NCBI RefSeq assembly: GCF_018882405.1
Contig: NZ_JACVOO010000001.1
Coordinates: 124,001 to 188,000 of the forward strand
Source of the DNA: Polynucleobacter sp. 31A-FELB
GTDB lineage: Bacteria > Pseudomonadota > Gammaproteobacteria > Burkholderiales > Burkholderiaceae
Length of the DNA: 64,000 bases
Reading direction: 5' to 3'
Shown here: positions 47,762 through 55,426 of the stretch, one piece after another
How the letters are laid out: the number at the start of each line of letters is the position of its first letter
Position numbering within the stretch: the stretch's first letter is position 1
Notes under the pieces: model-generated
Database searches by the model: none
The model's input: only the letters and a program-made list of their open reading frames with translations
Told to the model about the DNA's origin: nothing
Translations under genes and position numbers: made by a program

Positions 47762-48655
47762 TCAAATAAAGAATAGCTCCGTTTCAGCAAGAAGCTCTTG
47801 CGGCAGTTCCTCAGGAATGTAGTGACCAGACGGAACACTTTTTCCAGAAACAGTCTTCGCCACCCTCTTCCAATCCTCAATGGGCGAGAAACATTTAGCA
47901 ACTAAACCATGCTCGCCCCAGAGAACCCTCAGAGGCATCGCCAGCATTTTGCCGGCATCTCTATCGGCTCGATCATGAATTAAATCAATTGTGGCTGCAG
48001 CACGATAGTCCTCGCACATGGCATGCATGGACTCTGGATTGCTTGCACCCGCTAGATACTCCGCCCAAGATTGCGCATCAAAAATTCCGGTACCAGCATG
48101 TCTACCCATGTGATTTCTGAGCCAGAACTCGGGATTGGCACCAATAAGCGTTTCTGGAATTGGATGAGGCTGGATTAAGAAAAACCAATGCCAATAGCCT
48201 TTGGCAAATTCCATGCTCGTGTTCTCATACATCGTCAGTGTCGGAGAAATATCGAGCACCATCAAACGCTCCACGCTTTCAGGGAAATCTATCGCTAAGC
48301 GATGCGATACCCGACCGCCACGGTCATGGCCTAATACGGAAAACTTGTTATGCCCAAGTGATTGCATCACTGCATGCTGATCGGCAGCCATGGCTCTTTT
48401 TGAATAAGTCGAATGATCAGGTGCGCCTACTGGCTTTGATGAAGCACCATAACCCCGAAGATCCGTTACAACTACTGAAAATCGTTTTGCTAGTTCAGGT
48501 GCAATATGTCTCCATATAGCCTTAGTTTGAGGGAAGCCATGTAGCAATAGCAATGCAGGCCCAGAGCCGGCAGTCTGGCAAGCAATATCAATGGGGCCAT
48601 CCGCCGAGGGCACAGTAATGATGGAATCTTTAAAACCTTCAATTACATACGACAT
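47762..48655 (-). CDS. Alpha/beta-hydrolase, haloacetate-dehalogenase/epoxide-hydrolase-like
   Basis: An approximately 297-residue hydrolase. HGFPQTKAIWRHIAPEL is the oxyanion region, GHDRGGRVSHRL the nucleophile elbow with Asp as nucleophile (typical of haloalkane/haloacetate dehalogenases and epoxide hydrolases), RVLWGEHG the later acid region and SGHYIPEE the catalytic His. I start at the ATG at 48655 because GGAG is 6 bases upstream; the frame extends to 48697 through the terminator of the upstream gene. Confidence 0.85.
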   Translation of the reverse strand: MSYVIEGFKDSIITVPSADGPIDIACQTAGSGPALLLLHGFPQTKAIWRHIAPELAKRFSVVVTDLRGYGASSKPVGAPDHSTYSKRAMAADQHAVMQSLGHNKFSVLGHDRGGRVSHRLAIDFPESVERLMVLDISPTLTMYENTSMEFAKGYWHWFFLIQPHPIPETLIGANPEFWLRNHMGRHAGTGIFDAQSWAEYLAGASNPESMHAMCEDYRAAATIDLIHDRADRDAGKMLAMPLRVLWGEHGLVAKCFSPIEDWKRVAKTVSGKSVPSGHYIPEELPQELLAETELFFI

Positions 48656-48666
48656 GATCTGCTCCA

Positions 48667-48692
48667 ATAAAAAGAGCCCCTTTCGAGGCCCT
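48667..48692 (-). terminator. Terminator after the EF-hand gene
   Basis: On the minus strand AGGGCC pairs with GGCTCT (one G-U pair) around an 8-base loop, followed by TTTTTATT. It lies 25 bases after the EF-hand stop codon and before the hydrolase ribosome site. Confidence 0.6.
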
Positions 48693-48716
48693 TTCATTCT
48701 ATCAATCTATTGGCAA

Positions 48717-48980
48717 TTACCTTGCAGCCATAGCTTGAATTTCAGCAACAGTCACATAGCCCTTACCCTGCGTATCAATCATGCTGAAATGATCATAGAT
48801 CCGAGGCATACAACCCTTTGCCTCTTCGAGAGTGAGCTTGCCATCACGATTGGTATCGCATTTAGCAAAGCGCTCTTGAATTTCTTTATTACGTGAGGCG
48901 TCATCAGCATGTGCAGGAACTGCTGCAAACACAAACGCGGCTGCGCCAATCAGACCTAAGTATGTAGTGAGAGTTCGCAT
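48717..48980 (-). CDS. Periplasmic EF-hand protein
   Basis: An 87-residue exported protein. A signal peptide ends at about AHA (residue 25). The first EF-hand loop (D42-E53: DTNRDGKLTLEE) has all calcium ligands; the second (D69-E80: DTQGKGYVTVAE) has Gln and Lys at two ligand positions and is degenerate. Two Cys (41 and 57) could form a disulfide. The function is unknown, perhaps calcium sensing or buffering. It starts 2 bases after the DUF3313 gene ends, so the two form an operon. Confidence 0.82.
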   Translation of the reverse strand: MRTLTTYLGLIGAAAFVFAAVPAHADDASRNKEIQERFAKCDTNRDGKLTLEEAKGCMPRIYDHFSMIDTQGKGYVTVAEIQAMAAR

Positions 48981-48982
48981 AT

Positions 48983-49669
48983 TTATTTACTAGCAGTTGC
49001 TCTTGGATCAGCAGAAGTTTCCATAGCTACCTTAACTACCTTCTTAGCCATTGCAACAAAGGATTCAACTGAACCACCACCGGTACGGAATGATTCACCC
49101 TGAATAGTTACCAAGCCTTCACCAATTACTTCTTTGGTTTGACTGTCGGTAATCTTGCTCTCTACCAACATCGCTGGAGTTTTGGAATTTACGCCACCAG
49201 CATAAGCAGCCGCGTTCATTGCCAAACCAATCGGCGTGAAATTCCATGGCTGCAAGCTGTCTGTTGAACTTTCTGCACCGGTAATACCTACAGAGATACG
49301 AGCTACGCCAGGGCCTGGTTGATTTACGATCTTAATGTTTCCACGGCCGTTCACCGCATTCACCATTGAATCCTGTAATGCGATCTGCGCCTGACTAATC
49401 GCCTCTGGAGAAATCTCCTTAGTAGCGTTCTGATTTAAATAAATTGGATCCAAAATCACTGCGGTGTATGAGCCTGGATTAACGCCACCCTTACGATATC
49501 TCCAGATGCGAGTATCTGCTTCAGAAGTAGCCATAGGCACAAGCACGGAGTAATTTGGCAAGAAACCTGACTTTGGCATTGGCTGACTGGCCAATTTAGG
49601 AGTGTTACTACAAGCAGCCAATAAAGTAGCTACAGAAATAGCTGCAACTAAGGTTCCTAATTTATTCAT
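48983..49669 (-). CDS. DUF3313-type lipoprotein
   Basis: A 228-residue lipoprotein: signal peptide with lipobox LLAACS (Cys about residue 20), then a conserved pattern (GFLPNYSVLVP, RYRKGGVNPGSYTAVILDPI, ARISVGITGAE) matching the DUF3313 family. Probably periplasmic and anchored to the outer membrane. Function unknown. Located directly upstream of the EF-hand gene. Confidence 0.75.
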   Translation of the reverse strand: MNKLGTLVAAISVATLLAACSNTPKLASQPMPKSGFLPNYSVLVPMATSEADTRIWRYRKGGVNPGSYTAVILDPIYLNQNATKEISPEAISQAQIALQDSMVNAVNGRGNIKIVNQPGPGVARISVGITGAESSTDSLQPWNFTPIGLAMNAAAYAGGVNSKTPAMLVESKITDSQTKEVIGEGLVTIQGESFRTGGGSVESFVAMAKKVVKVAMETSADPRATASK

Positions 49670-49761
49670 TTTTTAGATCCAGTGAGTGATTTGATTGGCA
49701 TTAGCCCTTGAGCTAGTTTTATCAGATCATACGCTCATTGCAGAGCGCAAATAAATCCAGC

Positions 49762-50109
49762 CTATGGGGCTGGGCAAGGCATCAAACTACCTGATTTTTG
49801 GTGAAGCTGTGGCTTGCACTCAACTGGTGCAGTAGCTGCTTTTGGGCTTGGCGTAACGGCAGCTGAAGATGATTGCGTCGCTGCAGCTGGAGTTGCCTTA
49901 GGCGTACTCACGTTTAAGGCGGGAATGGATTTATAAAATTGCTTATCAGTCCCAGGGCAAGGCATTAAAGCGCCAGTCTTAGCATTCATGATTGGCTTGC
50001 ATTCAGGGTCTGCCTGAAGTCTTGCCTCGAGCTTATCAACGGTACAGGCGCTTAACAGAGCGAGTACAAAAAAGAGAGTAGCAATGCGAATAGGGATGAT
50101 GATTTTCAT
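49762..50109 (-). CDS. Small lipoprotein with duplicated Cys-Pro motif
   Basis: An approximately 115-residue lipoprotein with lipobox LLSAC (Cys about residue 22). The motif ECKP..KTGALMPCPG occurs in the mature N-terminus and again as ECKP..KSGSLMPCPA at the very C-terminus, separated by a Thr/Ala/Ser/Pro linker. The paired Cys in each copy could bind metal or form disulfides. The start at the ATG at 50109 or 50118 is undecided. The final codons overlap a hairpin (CCAGCC/GGCTGG) that may act as terminator. No family is recognised. Confidence 0.65.
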   Translation of the reverse strand: MKIIIPIRIATLFFVLALLSACTVDKLEARLQADPECKPIMNAKTGALMPCPGTDKQFYKSIPALNVSTPKATPAAATQSSSAAVTPSPKAATAPVECKPQLHQKSGSLMPCPAP

Positions 50110-50195
50110 GGAAATCATTCTAGGCTAAACAGCACTACATGAATAGTGGCAATATATGGAATCGATTCAATATGACAACAACACAGGAGATCAAG

Positions 50196-50573
50196 ATGAG
50201 TAAAGAAGCATTTGAAAAAGGCCTGAAAACTCGCCGAGAGGTACTAGGATCCGAGTACGTGGATAACTCCATCAAGAATGCGGGCGAATTTAATATGCCC
50301 ATGCAAGAGTTGGTTACTGAGTTTGCTTGGAATGCAATCTGGAATAGACCCGGCTTAGATCGCCGCTCCAGGAGCATGATTAACTTGGCGATGCTGACGG
50401 CACTCAACCGCCCTCATGAACTCAAGTTGCACCTAAAAGGCGCGATTAATAATGGTCTTACGAAAGACGAGATTCGTGAAATCCTAATGCAGACGGCAAT
50501 CTACTGTGGCGTACCGGCTGCGATTGATAGCTTTAGATGCGCCAAGGAAGTCTTTGCGGAAATGGGAATTTAA
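50196..50573 (+). CDS. Carboxymuconolactone decarboxylase family protein
   Basis: About 125 residues from the ATG at 50196, chosen for GGAG 6 bases upstream; the open frame starts at 50139. The family features are RRSRSMINLAMLTALNR and the CGVPAAIDSFR stretch. It resembles 4-carboxymuconolactone decarboxylase (PcaC) of the protocatechuate pathway, but no other pathway genes are nearby, so the true substrate is uncertain. It is the last chromosomal gene before the tRNA-Arg element. Confidence 0.85.
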   Translation: MSKEAFEKGLKTRREVLGSEYVDNSIKNAGEFNMPMQELVTEFAWNAIWNRPGLDRRSRSMINLAMLTALNRPHELKLHLKGAINNGLTKDEIREILMQTAIYCGVPAAIDSFRCAKEVFAEMGI

Positions 50574-50610
50574 AGCGGGGAGCTTGTGGGCTGGGTAGAA
50601 CAGGAGAGTT

Positions 50611-50660
50611 TGGCCTGCCCAGCACGATTCGAACGTGCGACCTACGCCTTAGAAGGGCGT
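50611..50660 (-). pseudogene. 3' half of tRNA-Arg (anticodon TCT), element boundary
   Basis: Read on the minus strand, these 50 bases hold an anticodon stem-loop ACGCC-CTTCTAA-GGCGT (anticodon TCT), a variable loop, a T-arm GCACG-TTCGAAT-CGTGC, the acceptor 3' strand TGGGCAG, discriminator G and an encoded CCA. The D-arm and 5' acceptor strand are absent: upstream sequence holds a GACCC/GGGTC hairpin instead. This is the remnant left when an element integrated into tRNA-Arg. The intact rebuilt copy should be at the far end of the element, outside this window. Confidence 0.85.
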
Positions 50661-50736
50661 TGCGGACCCAAAGGGTCATAGGGAAAAGCCAAGATAAAAC
50701 AATGAGTTGGGAGGAAGCGCCACATTCTTAGAAACC

Positions 50737-50766
50737 TTTTGGTCAAATTTTGGTCAACGAGGTCAA
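50737..50766. repeat. Short phased repeats in front of the integrase
   Basis: TTTTGGTCAAA and TTTTGGTCAAC follow each other with an 11-bp period, and a third GGTCAA follows 9 bases later. They run up to the integrase start and include its ribosome-binding site. Like the repeats at 21470-21513 they are probable integrase arm-type sites, which would also let the integrase repress its own gene. Confidence 0.55.
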
Positions 50767-50768
50767 TT

Positions 50769-51806
50769 GTGGCATCCATACAGAAACGTGGCGACACCTT
50801 TAGAGTGCGCATCATACGCAAGGGTTACTCCACCCTATCGCAAACCTTTAAAACCCGTCTTGAAGCCATTAAGTGGGCAAGAAAGATCGAGACAGACATC
50901 GATCAAGGGGTTATAAAACCCAACAAGACGCTGACCAACCGCATGCTAGATCAGGATTTAACCTTTGGCGAAGCGGCAGCGCACTACATCAAGAATCACT
51001 CTATTCATAAGCGCAACTGCAAAACAGAGAGCGGCACGATTAGAACGCTGATTGGGCACTGGGGCAGTGAAAACATCCAAAGTATCGATAAAACCAAAGT
51101 CTTTGCCCTACGAGATGACCTACTTTCCAGGGGGCGGTCTGGCGACACCGTAAACCACTACTACAACGCCATCTCCAAGATTTATCAAATGCTACAAACG
51201 GAATGGTCAATCGCTGTTGATAACCCGATAAAGGGGGTTAAGAGGCTACCAGCAAACCCGAGCAGAACAAAACGCATCAATGGGGCAGCAGAAACTGCCC
51301 TACTTTCTGCATGCGAACAATCCAAATCAAAACTACTAAAGCCTATTGTGGAATTTGCCCTAGAAACTGGGATGCGCAGAGGTGAGCTTATGGGCTTAAG
51401 GTGGTTGGATATCGACCTACCAAGCCGAAGGGCCTTTTTACACATTACGAAAAACGGTGACCCTAGACAAGTGCCTCTTACCCTAAAGGCAGTTCAAATA
51501 CTAAATGGGGTAATGCATGAGGACCCCGAATATGTTTTTCCATTGAAGCTGGATGCGCTGCGTAGATATTTTGAAAAAGCTGTCAAAACCGCAAAAGCTA
51601 ACTGGGCATTAAATGGGGTTAATCCGTTTGAAGACTGCCGCTACCATGATCTGCGTCACGAAGCGCTGAGCCGCCTCTCGGATGCTGGATTGAATGTTAT
51701 CGAACTTAGCCATATCAGCGGACATAAGACACTTAGTCAGTTGGCACGCTACACACACCCGAGCCATCAGGCAATTTTTGCCAAGCTAGACAAGATAAAC
51801 ACATAG
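50769..51806 (+). CDS. Tyrosine-type site-specific integrase
   Basis: A phage-type integrase of about 345 residues. The N-terminal arm-binding part (ASIQKRGDTFRVRIIRKGYS) is followed by a SAM-like core-binding domain and the catalytic domain: Arg in TGMRRGELMGLRW, DLRHEALSRL (first His replaced by Asp within YHDLRHE, where His precedes Asp), HISGHKTLSQLARYTH with His and nucleophile Tyr. I start at the GTG at 50769 since GAGG lies 6 bases upstream; a TTG at 50739 opens the frame. It probably catalysed insertion into tRNA-Arg. Confidence 0.93.
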   Translation: MASIQKRGDTFRVRIIRKGYSTLSQTFKTRLEAIKWARKIETDIDQGVIKPNKTLTNRMLDQDLTFGEAAAHYIKNHSIHKRNCKTESGTIRTLIGHWGSENIQSIDKTKVFALRDDLLSRGRSGDTVNHYYNAISKIYQMLQTEWSIAVDNPIKGVKRLPANPSRTKRINGAAETALLSACEQSKSKLLKPIVEFALETGMRRGELMGLRWLDIDLPSRRAFLHITKNGDPRQVPLTLKAVQILNGVMHEDPEYVFPLKLDALRRYFEKAVKTAKANWALNGVNPFEDCRYHDLRHEALSRLSDAGLNVIELSHISGHKTLSQLARYTHPSHQAIFAKLDKINT

Positions 51807-51828
51807 CTCTGTTGCCGAAAAACACCAA

Positions 51829-51856
51829 CCTTCTCCATAACGTGTTGTGGAGAAGG
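51829..51856. repeat. 28-bp palindrome
   Basis: CCTTCTCCATAAC and GTTGTGGAGAAGG form a near-perfect palindrome around a central GT, with one T-G pair. It lies between the integrase stop and the stop of the short antisense frame at 51870. There is no T-run, so either a protein-binding site or a weak two-way terminator. Confidence 0.55.
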
Positions 51857-51869
51857 AACTCTTGAATAT

Positions 51870-52010
51870 TCAATGCTGAACGGTTAAGATCAAATCAGCG
51901 CCAAACTGAATTCGCAACTCAGACACCGGAAGCTCTGTTAAGTCCCTATCGTCATGACGTAAAACTGACGCCCCCAACAGACTCCAATAATTCACCAGGT
52001 GATTTACCAA
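51870..52010 (-). pseudogene. Short minus-strand coding remnant or small gene
   Basis: The minus strand is open from 52031 to a TGA at 51870-51872. The peptide looks like real protein, with WSLLGASVLRHDDRDLTELP and ELRIQFGADLILTVQH, rather than random translation: charged and hydrophobic residues alternate as in a helix-strand module. The only start codons are TTG (52010) and GTG slightly later, with no good ribosome site. It may be the C-terminal end of a truncated gene or a small gene of about 46 residues. No family is recognised. Confidence 0.4.
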
Positions 52011-52087
52011 AAACGGATCAGCGTCCGTTGCCTAAAACGTCTGCAAACAAATTCCACCAATTAACTATCCTAATTAAGGAAAGAATC

Positions 52088-52726
52088 ATGCACGTTTACT
52101 GCGTCTATAAATCCGTCTCGCCTTTGGGGTCACCCAGAGTACTAGTATTGGCAATTAATGCACTTCAATCTTTCTCGCTGTACGACCGATACAGCTTTAT
52201 ATGGGGTGCAAACACTAAGATTCAAAAAATACCAAAACATCAATGGTTCGAGAATCGCGAAGCTGCAGCGTCAATGCTACTGAGGGTCGCACGCTTAATT
52301 CAACTTGTTGATGCAACCGGACTAGAACCCCTGACAGTGGTTGAAGCGCCAGTCCAGCACAACAAAATTCGAAAACTTGAAACGACTAGTGATCACATAA
52401 CTTGGTGGGAAACCAAAAACGGGTCACCCATCGTTTTCGTAGAGCCAAATCATGGGCGCCCAGAAATTGAAGTCGAAATTCAAACAAGAGAGCTAGCGGG
52501 ATTCACACTAAACGACGGTATTGGGATTTACGGAGGCTGCGCTAATGGCTTGTCTGTAATTATCGGTAGCAATAACTCAGGCGAACTCCTGGAACTTCGT
52601 CAACAGATTGGCGCCTTAACAGCAATCAAATCCCAAGACGATATAACGATCGAAGAAATGACATTCCTAGAAGTTTTGTGTCAAACAAGGCAACTGGAGG
52701 GCAACAAAAATGCAATCCATATTTAA
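52088..52726 (+). CDS. Hypothetical protein upstream of the replication protein
   Basis: A 212-residue protein starting at the ATG at 52088 (MHVYCVYKSV), which has AAGGA 7 bases upstream; the frame is open from 52028. No domain is recognised. It is mixed alpha/beta in appearance, with KTSANK-type residues only in the rejected upstream part. It overlaps the start of the primase-like gene by 17 bases, so the two are translated together and it may help that protein in replication or copy control. Confidence 0.6.
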   Translation: MHVYCVYKSVSPLGSPRVLVLAINALQSFSLYDRYSFIWGANTKIQKIPKHQWFENREAAASMLLRVARLIQLVDATGLEPLTVVEAPVQHNKIRKLETTSDHITWWETKNGSPIVFVEPNHGRPEIEVEIQTRELAGFTLNDGIGIYGGCANGLSVIIGSNNSGELLELRQQIGALTAIKSQDDITIEEMTFLEVLCQTRQLEGNKNAIHI

Positions 52727-54626
52727 ATCAAATCTAGAGTCAAAAAAATCTTATGCAGTCTTTAATAATATTAAAACTGTTAAGGCCCATACTCTAGAAA
52801 AAAGCACGTCCGACCTTCTTTCATACCTAAGCACTCCGGTAGTATCTGAAACAAAAGATGTAAATCTATTCGGGCCCTATCGGTTTGGTAACGAAAAGAC
52901 TCGGGCAAATCGAAATATCGAGGCGGTTTCAGCACTCGTATTTGACATTGATGATGCTCAAGGGAAGTCATTTGAAGAAATTATTGATTTAGTTAAGGCC
53001 TTTTCGGGCGTGATACACACAACATGGTCACACACTGCCACCGAACCAAGATATCGAGTTTGCTTGGCACTAACTGATGAAGTTGAGGCAGATAACTACT
53101 CTGCAGTTAGAGAAAATTTTCTTGAATTCAACTCAGGATTACGCGAAATCATTGACCCAGCATGCTCGGATATCTCTAGGGCGTATTACGTATTTAGCTA
53201 TCCACCAAAAAATGCAGTATTTGCAAAATGTTGTGCGCTACTAGGCTCGCCGATAAACCCCAGACACTACAGAACGCCAACCTATACAAACTATAAGGAA
53301 CTGCAGCCTCATGCACAACCCAGAGTTTTATCGGCCCTCCTAGGAGGCGGCTTTACAGAAGGATCAAGAAATACAAATTTGGCGGCACTTGTGGGTGGAT
53401 GTATTGGTAGAGGCGAAACAAGACAGGAAACGCTTAAAACAGCAATCGAATGGAATCAGACTCTTGAGCCACCACTCCCCTATGCAGAAGTTATGCGTAC
53501 TCATGACAGCATCTGGAAAACACACTTGCAAAATCACCCGGAGGTGATTAACAAACAAACCAAACCAAAAACACTCTATAAGTTAATACCTGCAGGAACC
53601 TTATTAAGCACTCAACCCCCGGCTCGTGAATGGGTAATACAGGATTTCTTGCCTTCAAAGATAGTAAGTGCCGTAATAGCTGCCGGCGGAACGGGAAAGT
53701 CATTTCTAGCTATGCATATAGCGATAAGCGTTGCATCAGGAACAAGTCTTTTGGGGAGGTTTACTGTCAAAGCACCAGCAAGGGTGGTTTTCATTAGCGG
53801 TGAGGATGACGCAACGGAACTACAAAGGCGTCTACATAAAGCGGCAAAGGGGCTTTCAGCTCAGGCACGAATAAATATTAATGAAAATCTCCATTTCATA
53901 GATTTAGCCGATTCGGTAGAGCTATTTACCGAAAAAAATATAAAGGGCGAAGTATCTGAAACAGAAGTGCCAAGTAGACTCTGCGAACAAATACAGAGCA
54001 TTATTGGAGATCAAATTGGTCTAGTAATTATTGATCCAATAGCCCGCTTTAGAGGTGGCGAAGAGAACCTGGCAGTAGATACCACGAGGTTCGTGCAATC
54101 CCTGCAAACAATTAGAGATCGACTTAATACATGCGTTTTAACCCTTCATCACGTAAATAAAATTGCCGGGCAGGCTGGTAGCCAAAACAATTCTCGTGGA
54201 TCGAGCGCATTTATTGATGGCGTTCGACTTGTATATCAACTGAACTCTTTAAATGAGGCTAGCTCAAAAAACTACGGTGACCCCAAAACACTTCCCCCGC
54301 TTCTATCCTTACAGTCAGTTAAGTCAAACTATGGCAAACCAATTGACCCTATTCTATTAGCTAGGCGTGATGACGGCTCCCTTGAGTTATTTGACGTAAT
54401 AGCAAAAGACCATCAACAATCCGATCTACTTAAGGAGATCGAGCTCTGCGCATTATCAAAGACGCAATTTAAAGAGATTTATGGTGGGGTTAAAAAGAAG
54501 TTCGGCCTAGCGGAGAAAGCACTACTGGAAAAGCTCGAACTGCTAAACCGGGAGGGCTTCATCACAATACCCAATCGTGGCGTGATGACCGTAACCGAGA
54601 GCGGCAAGAAACTAGCAAACTCATAA
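52710..54626 (+). CDS. Primase / RepA-like AAA replication protein
   Basis: A 638-residue protein. The N-terminal 200 residues resemble a small primase-type domain of mobile elements (ALVFDIDDAQGKSFEEI with an Asp-x-Asp metal motif, then HTTWSHTATEPRYRVCLAL). A C-terminal RecA-type ATPase of the RepA/AAA_25 family follows: Walker A AAGGTGKSFLAMHIAI (about residue 325), VVFISGEDDATELQRRL, Walker B LVIIDPIARFRG, and LHHVNKIAGQAGSQNNSRGS. This combination is typical of plasmid or satellite replication genes. The final part (about 570-638) looks like a winged helix. GGAGG precedes the ATG. Confidence 0.82.
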   Translation: MQSIFKSNLESKKSYAVFNNIKTVKAHTLEKSTSDLLSYLSTPVVSETKDVNLFGPYRFGNEKTRANRNIEAVSALVFDIDDAQGKSFEEIIDLVKAFSGVIHTTWSHTATEPRYRVCLALTDEVEADNYSAVRENFLEFNSGLREIIDPACSDISRAYYVFSYPPKNAVFAKCCALLGSPINPRHYRTPTYTNYKELQPHAQPRVLSALLGGGFTEGSRNTNLAALVGGCIGRGETRQETLKTAIEWNQTLEPPLPYAEVMRTHDSIWKTHLQNHPEVINKQTKPKTLYKLIPAGTLLSTQPPAREWVIQDFLPSKIVSAVIAAGGTGKSFLAMHIAISVASGTSLLGRFTVKAPARVVFISGEDDATELQRRLHKAAKGLSAQARININENLHFIDLADSVELFTEKNIKGEVSETEVPSRLCEQIQSIIGDQIGLVIIDPIARFRGGEENLAVDTTRFVQSLQTIRDRLNTCVLTLHHVNKIAGQAGSQNNSRGSSAFIDGVRLVYQLNSLNEASSKNYGDPKTLPPLLSLQSVKSNYGKPIDPILLARRDDGSLELFDVIAKDHQQSDLLKEIELCALSKTQFKEIYGGVKKKFGLAEKALLEKLELLNREGFITIPNRGVMTVTESGKKLANS

Positions 54627-54641
54627 AGGCAGCAGGCAAAT

Positions 54642-54727
54642 GAACGGGCAACAAATTGGGCGAAGAAGCTTACCCCACCTAGCAACTAAGTTATACGGGC
54701 AGGTACAAGCGTGCCTGTTGCCCGTTC
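54642..54727. repeat. Long hairpin with perfect 12-bp arms
   Basis: GAACGGGCAACA and its exact reverse complement TGTTGCCCGTTC enclose 62 bases, 15 bases after the stop codon of the replication gene. It could form an RNA structure or a protein-binding or origin element. The core sites required for an integron attC are not present. Confidence 0.5.
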
Positions 54728-54819
54728 TAAGTGATTGATTTTATTGGGTCTCATCCGAGCAGGCGCCTATATATATAAGCACCCATTGGGGGTGCATTTA
54801 TGAATTGAGAATCTCGACT

Positions 54820-55209
54820 ATGACTAATATGAATATAGAAAAAACCACTACAACTGCACGGCTCCAACAACGTTCAAAAAAATGTCAAATCAGGAATCCC
54901 GAACCCTTCTTGGTGACGGCAGGAGGTAAGATTAAATGCCGTAGATGTGTTGGCGTCAGCTCGCGAACAAAAAAACAGTGTGGTCATGTCGCACTAAAGA
55001 CGAGCAAGGTATCACGCTGCAAATTCCATTCAGGTTGTGCTACTGGACCACGAACAAAAGAAGGAATTGAGGCAATTCGCAAGGCCAATACAACATTTGG
55101 GAACTTCACAAAAGAAGCGATAGCTGAAAGAAGAAAGAAGTTTGCGGAACTAAATGAACTGGCAGTTACCCTAGGAATTAATTTTAGAAGAAAATCAAAA
55201 CCACTTTAA
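54820..55209 (+). CDS. HGGXTG-type zinc-binding protein
   Basis: An approximately 129-residue basic protein. The central CRRCVGVSSRTKKQCGHVAL...CKFHSGCATGPRTKEG resembles HGG-type (HGGXTG) proteins of phages and mobile elements: a Cys/His cluster followed by a Gly-Pro-Arg-Thr-x-Glu-Gly helix (here HSG instead of HGG). The function is unknown. I start at the ATG at 54820; a TTG at 54805 opens the frame. A GCACCC/GGGTGC hairpin lies just upstream. Confidence 0.65.
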   Translation: MTNMNIEKTTTTARLQQRSKKCQIRNPEPFLVTAGGKIKCRRCVGVSSRTKKQCGHVALKTSKVSRCKFHSGCATGPRTKEGIEAIRKANTTFGNFTKEAIAERRKKFAELNELAVTLGINFRRKSKPL

Positions 55210-55343
55210 TCAGCAGGATATGACCGCCCCCCCATTGACTCATAGCGGTCTTTGGTGGAGTCTACCCCCGCCTTAATTTCACCCACCAGCACATAAGTGG
55301 CGACTATTAACCCAAGATGAAGAGTTAATCTCCGTTAAGGAGC

Positions 55344-55391
55344 ATGAATATCAATAACCACTCATCTTCCAAACTCGAAATAGCCCCATAA
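55344..55391 (+). CDS. Possible 15-codon leader peptide
   Basis: A good ribosome site (AAGGAG) stands 1-2 bases from an ATG that opens a 15-codon frame ending in TAA, 35 bases before the Gly-rich repeat gene. The spacing between the ribosome site and the ATG is short, so translation is uncertain. It could be a leader peptide or a chance match. Confidence 0.2.
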   Translation: MNINNHSSSKLEIAP

Positions 55392-55426
55392 TCAAGCCAA
55401 GCAATTGCCATTAAAGGATTTGCAAT

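Larger units (their letters stand above)
50611..55209. mobile_element. Integrated element in tRNA-Arg (right end not defined)
   Basis: The left end is the tRNA-Arg 3' half. Inside are phased repeats, a tyrosine integrase, an antisense coding remnant, an unknown 212-residue protein, a primase/RepA-like AAA protein and an HGGXTG-type protein. This set looks like a plasmid-like integrative element or a phage satellite: there are no structural, packaging or conjugation genes in view. The right limit given is only the last gene of clearly mobile character; the second att site was not found before 64000, so the element may be larger. Confidence 0.6.

Noticed and set aside
54642-54727. Integron attC site
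   Set aside because: The paired arms lack the required core sites (RYYYAAC and GTTRRRY), and no integron integrase is present.
54640-54738. 32-codon frame after the replication gene
   Set aside because: Weak ribosome site and the frame is explained by the inverted repeat; no protein-like pattern.
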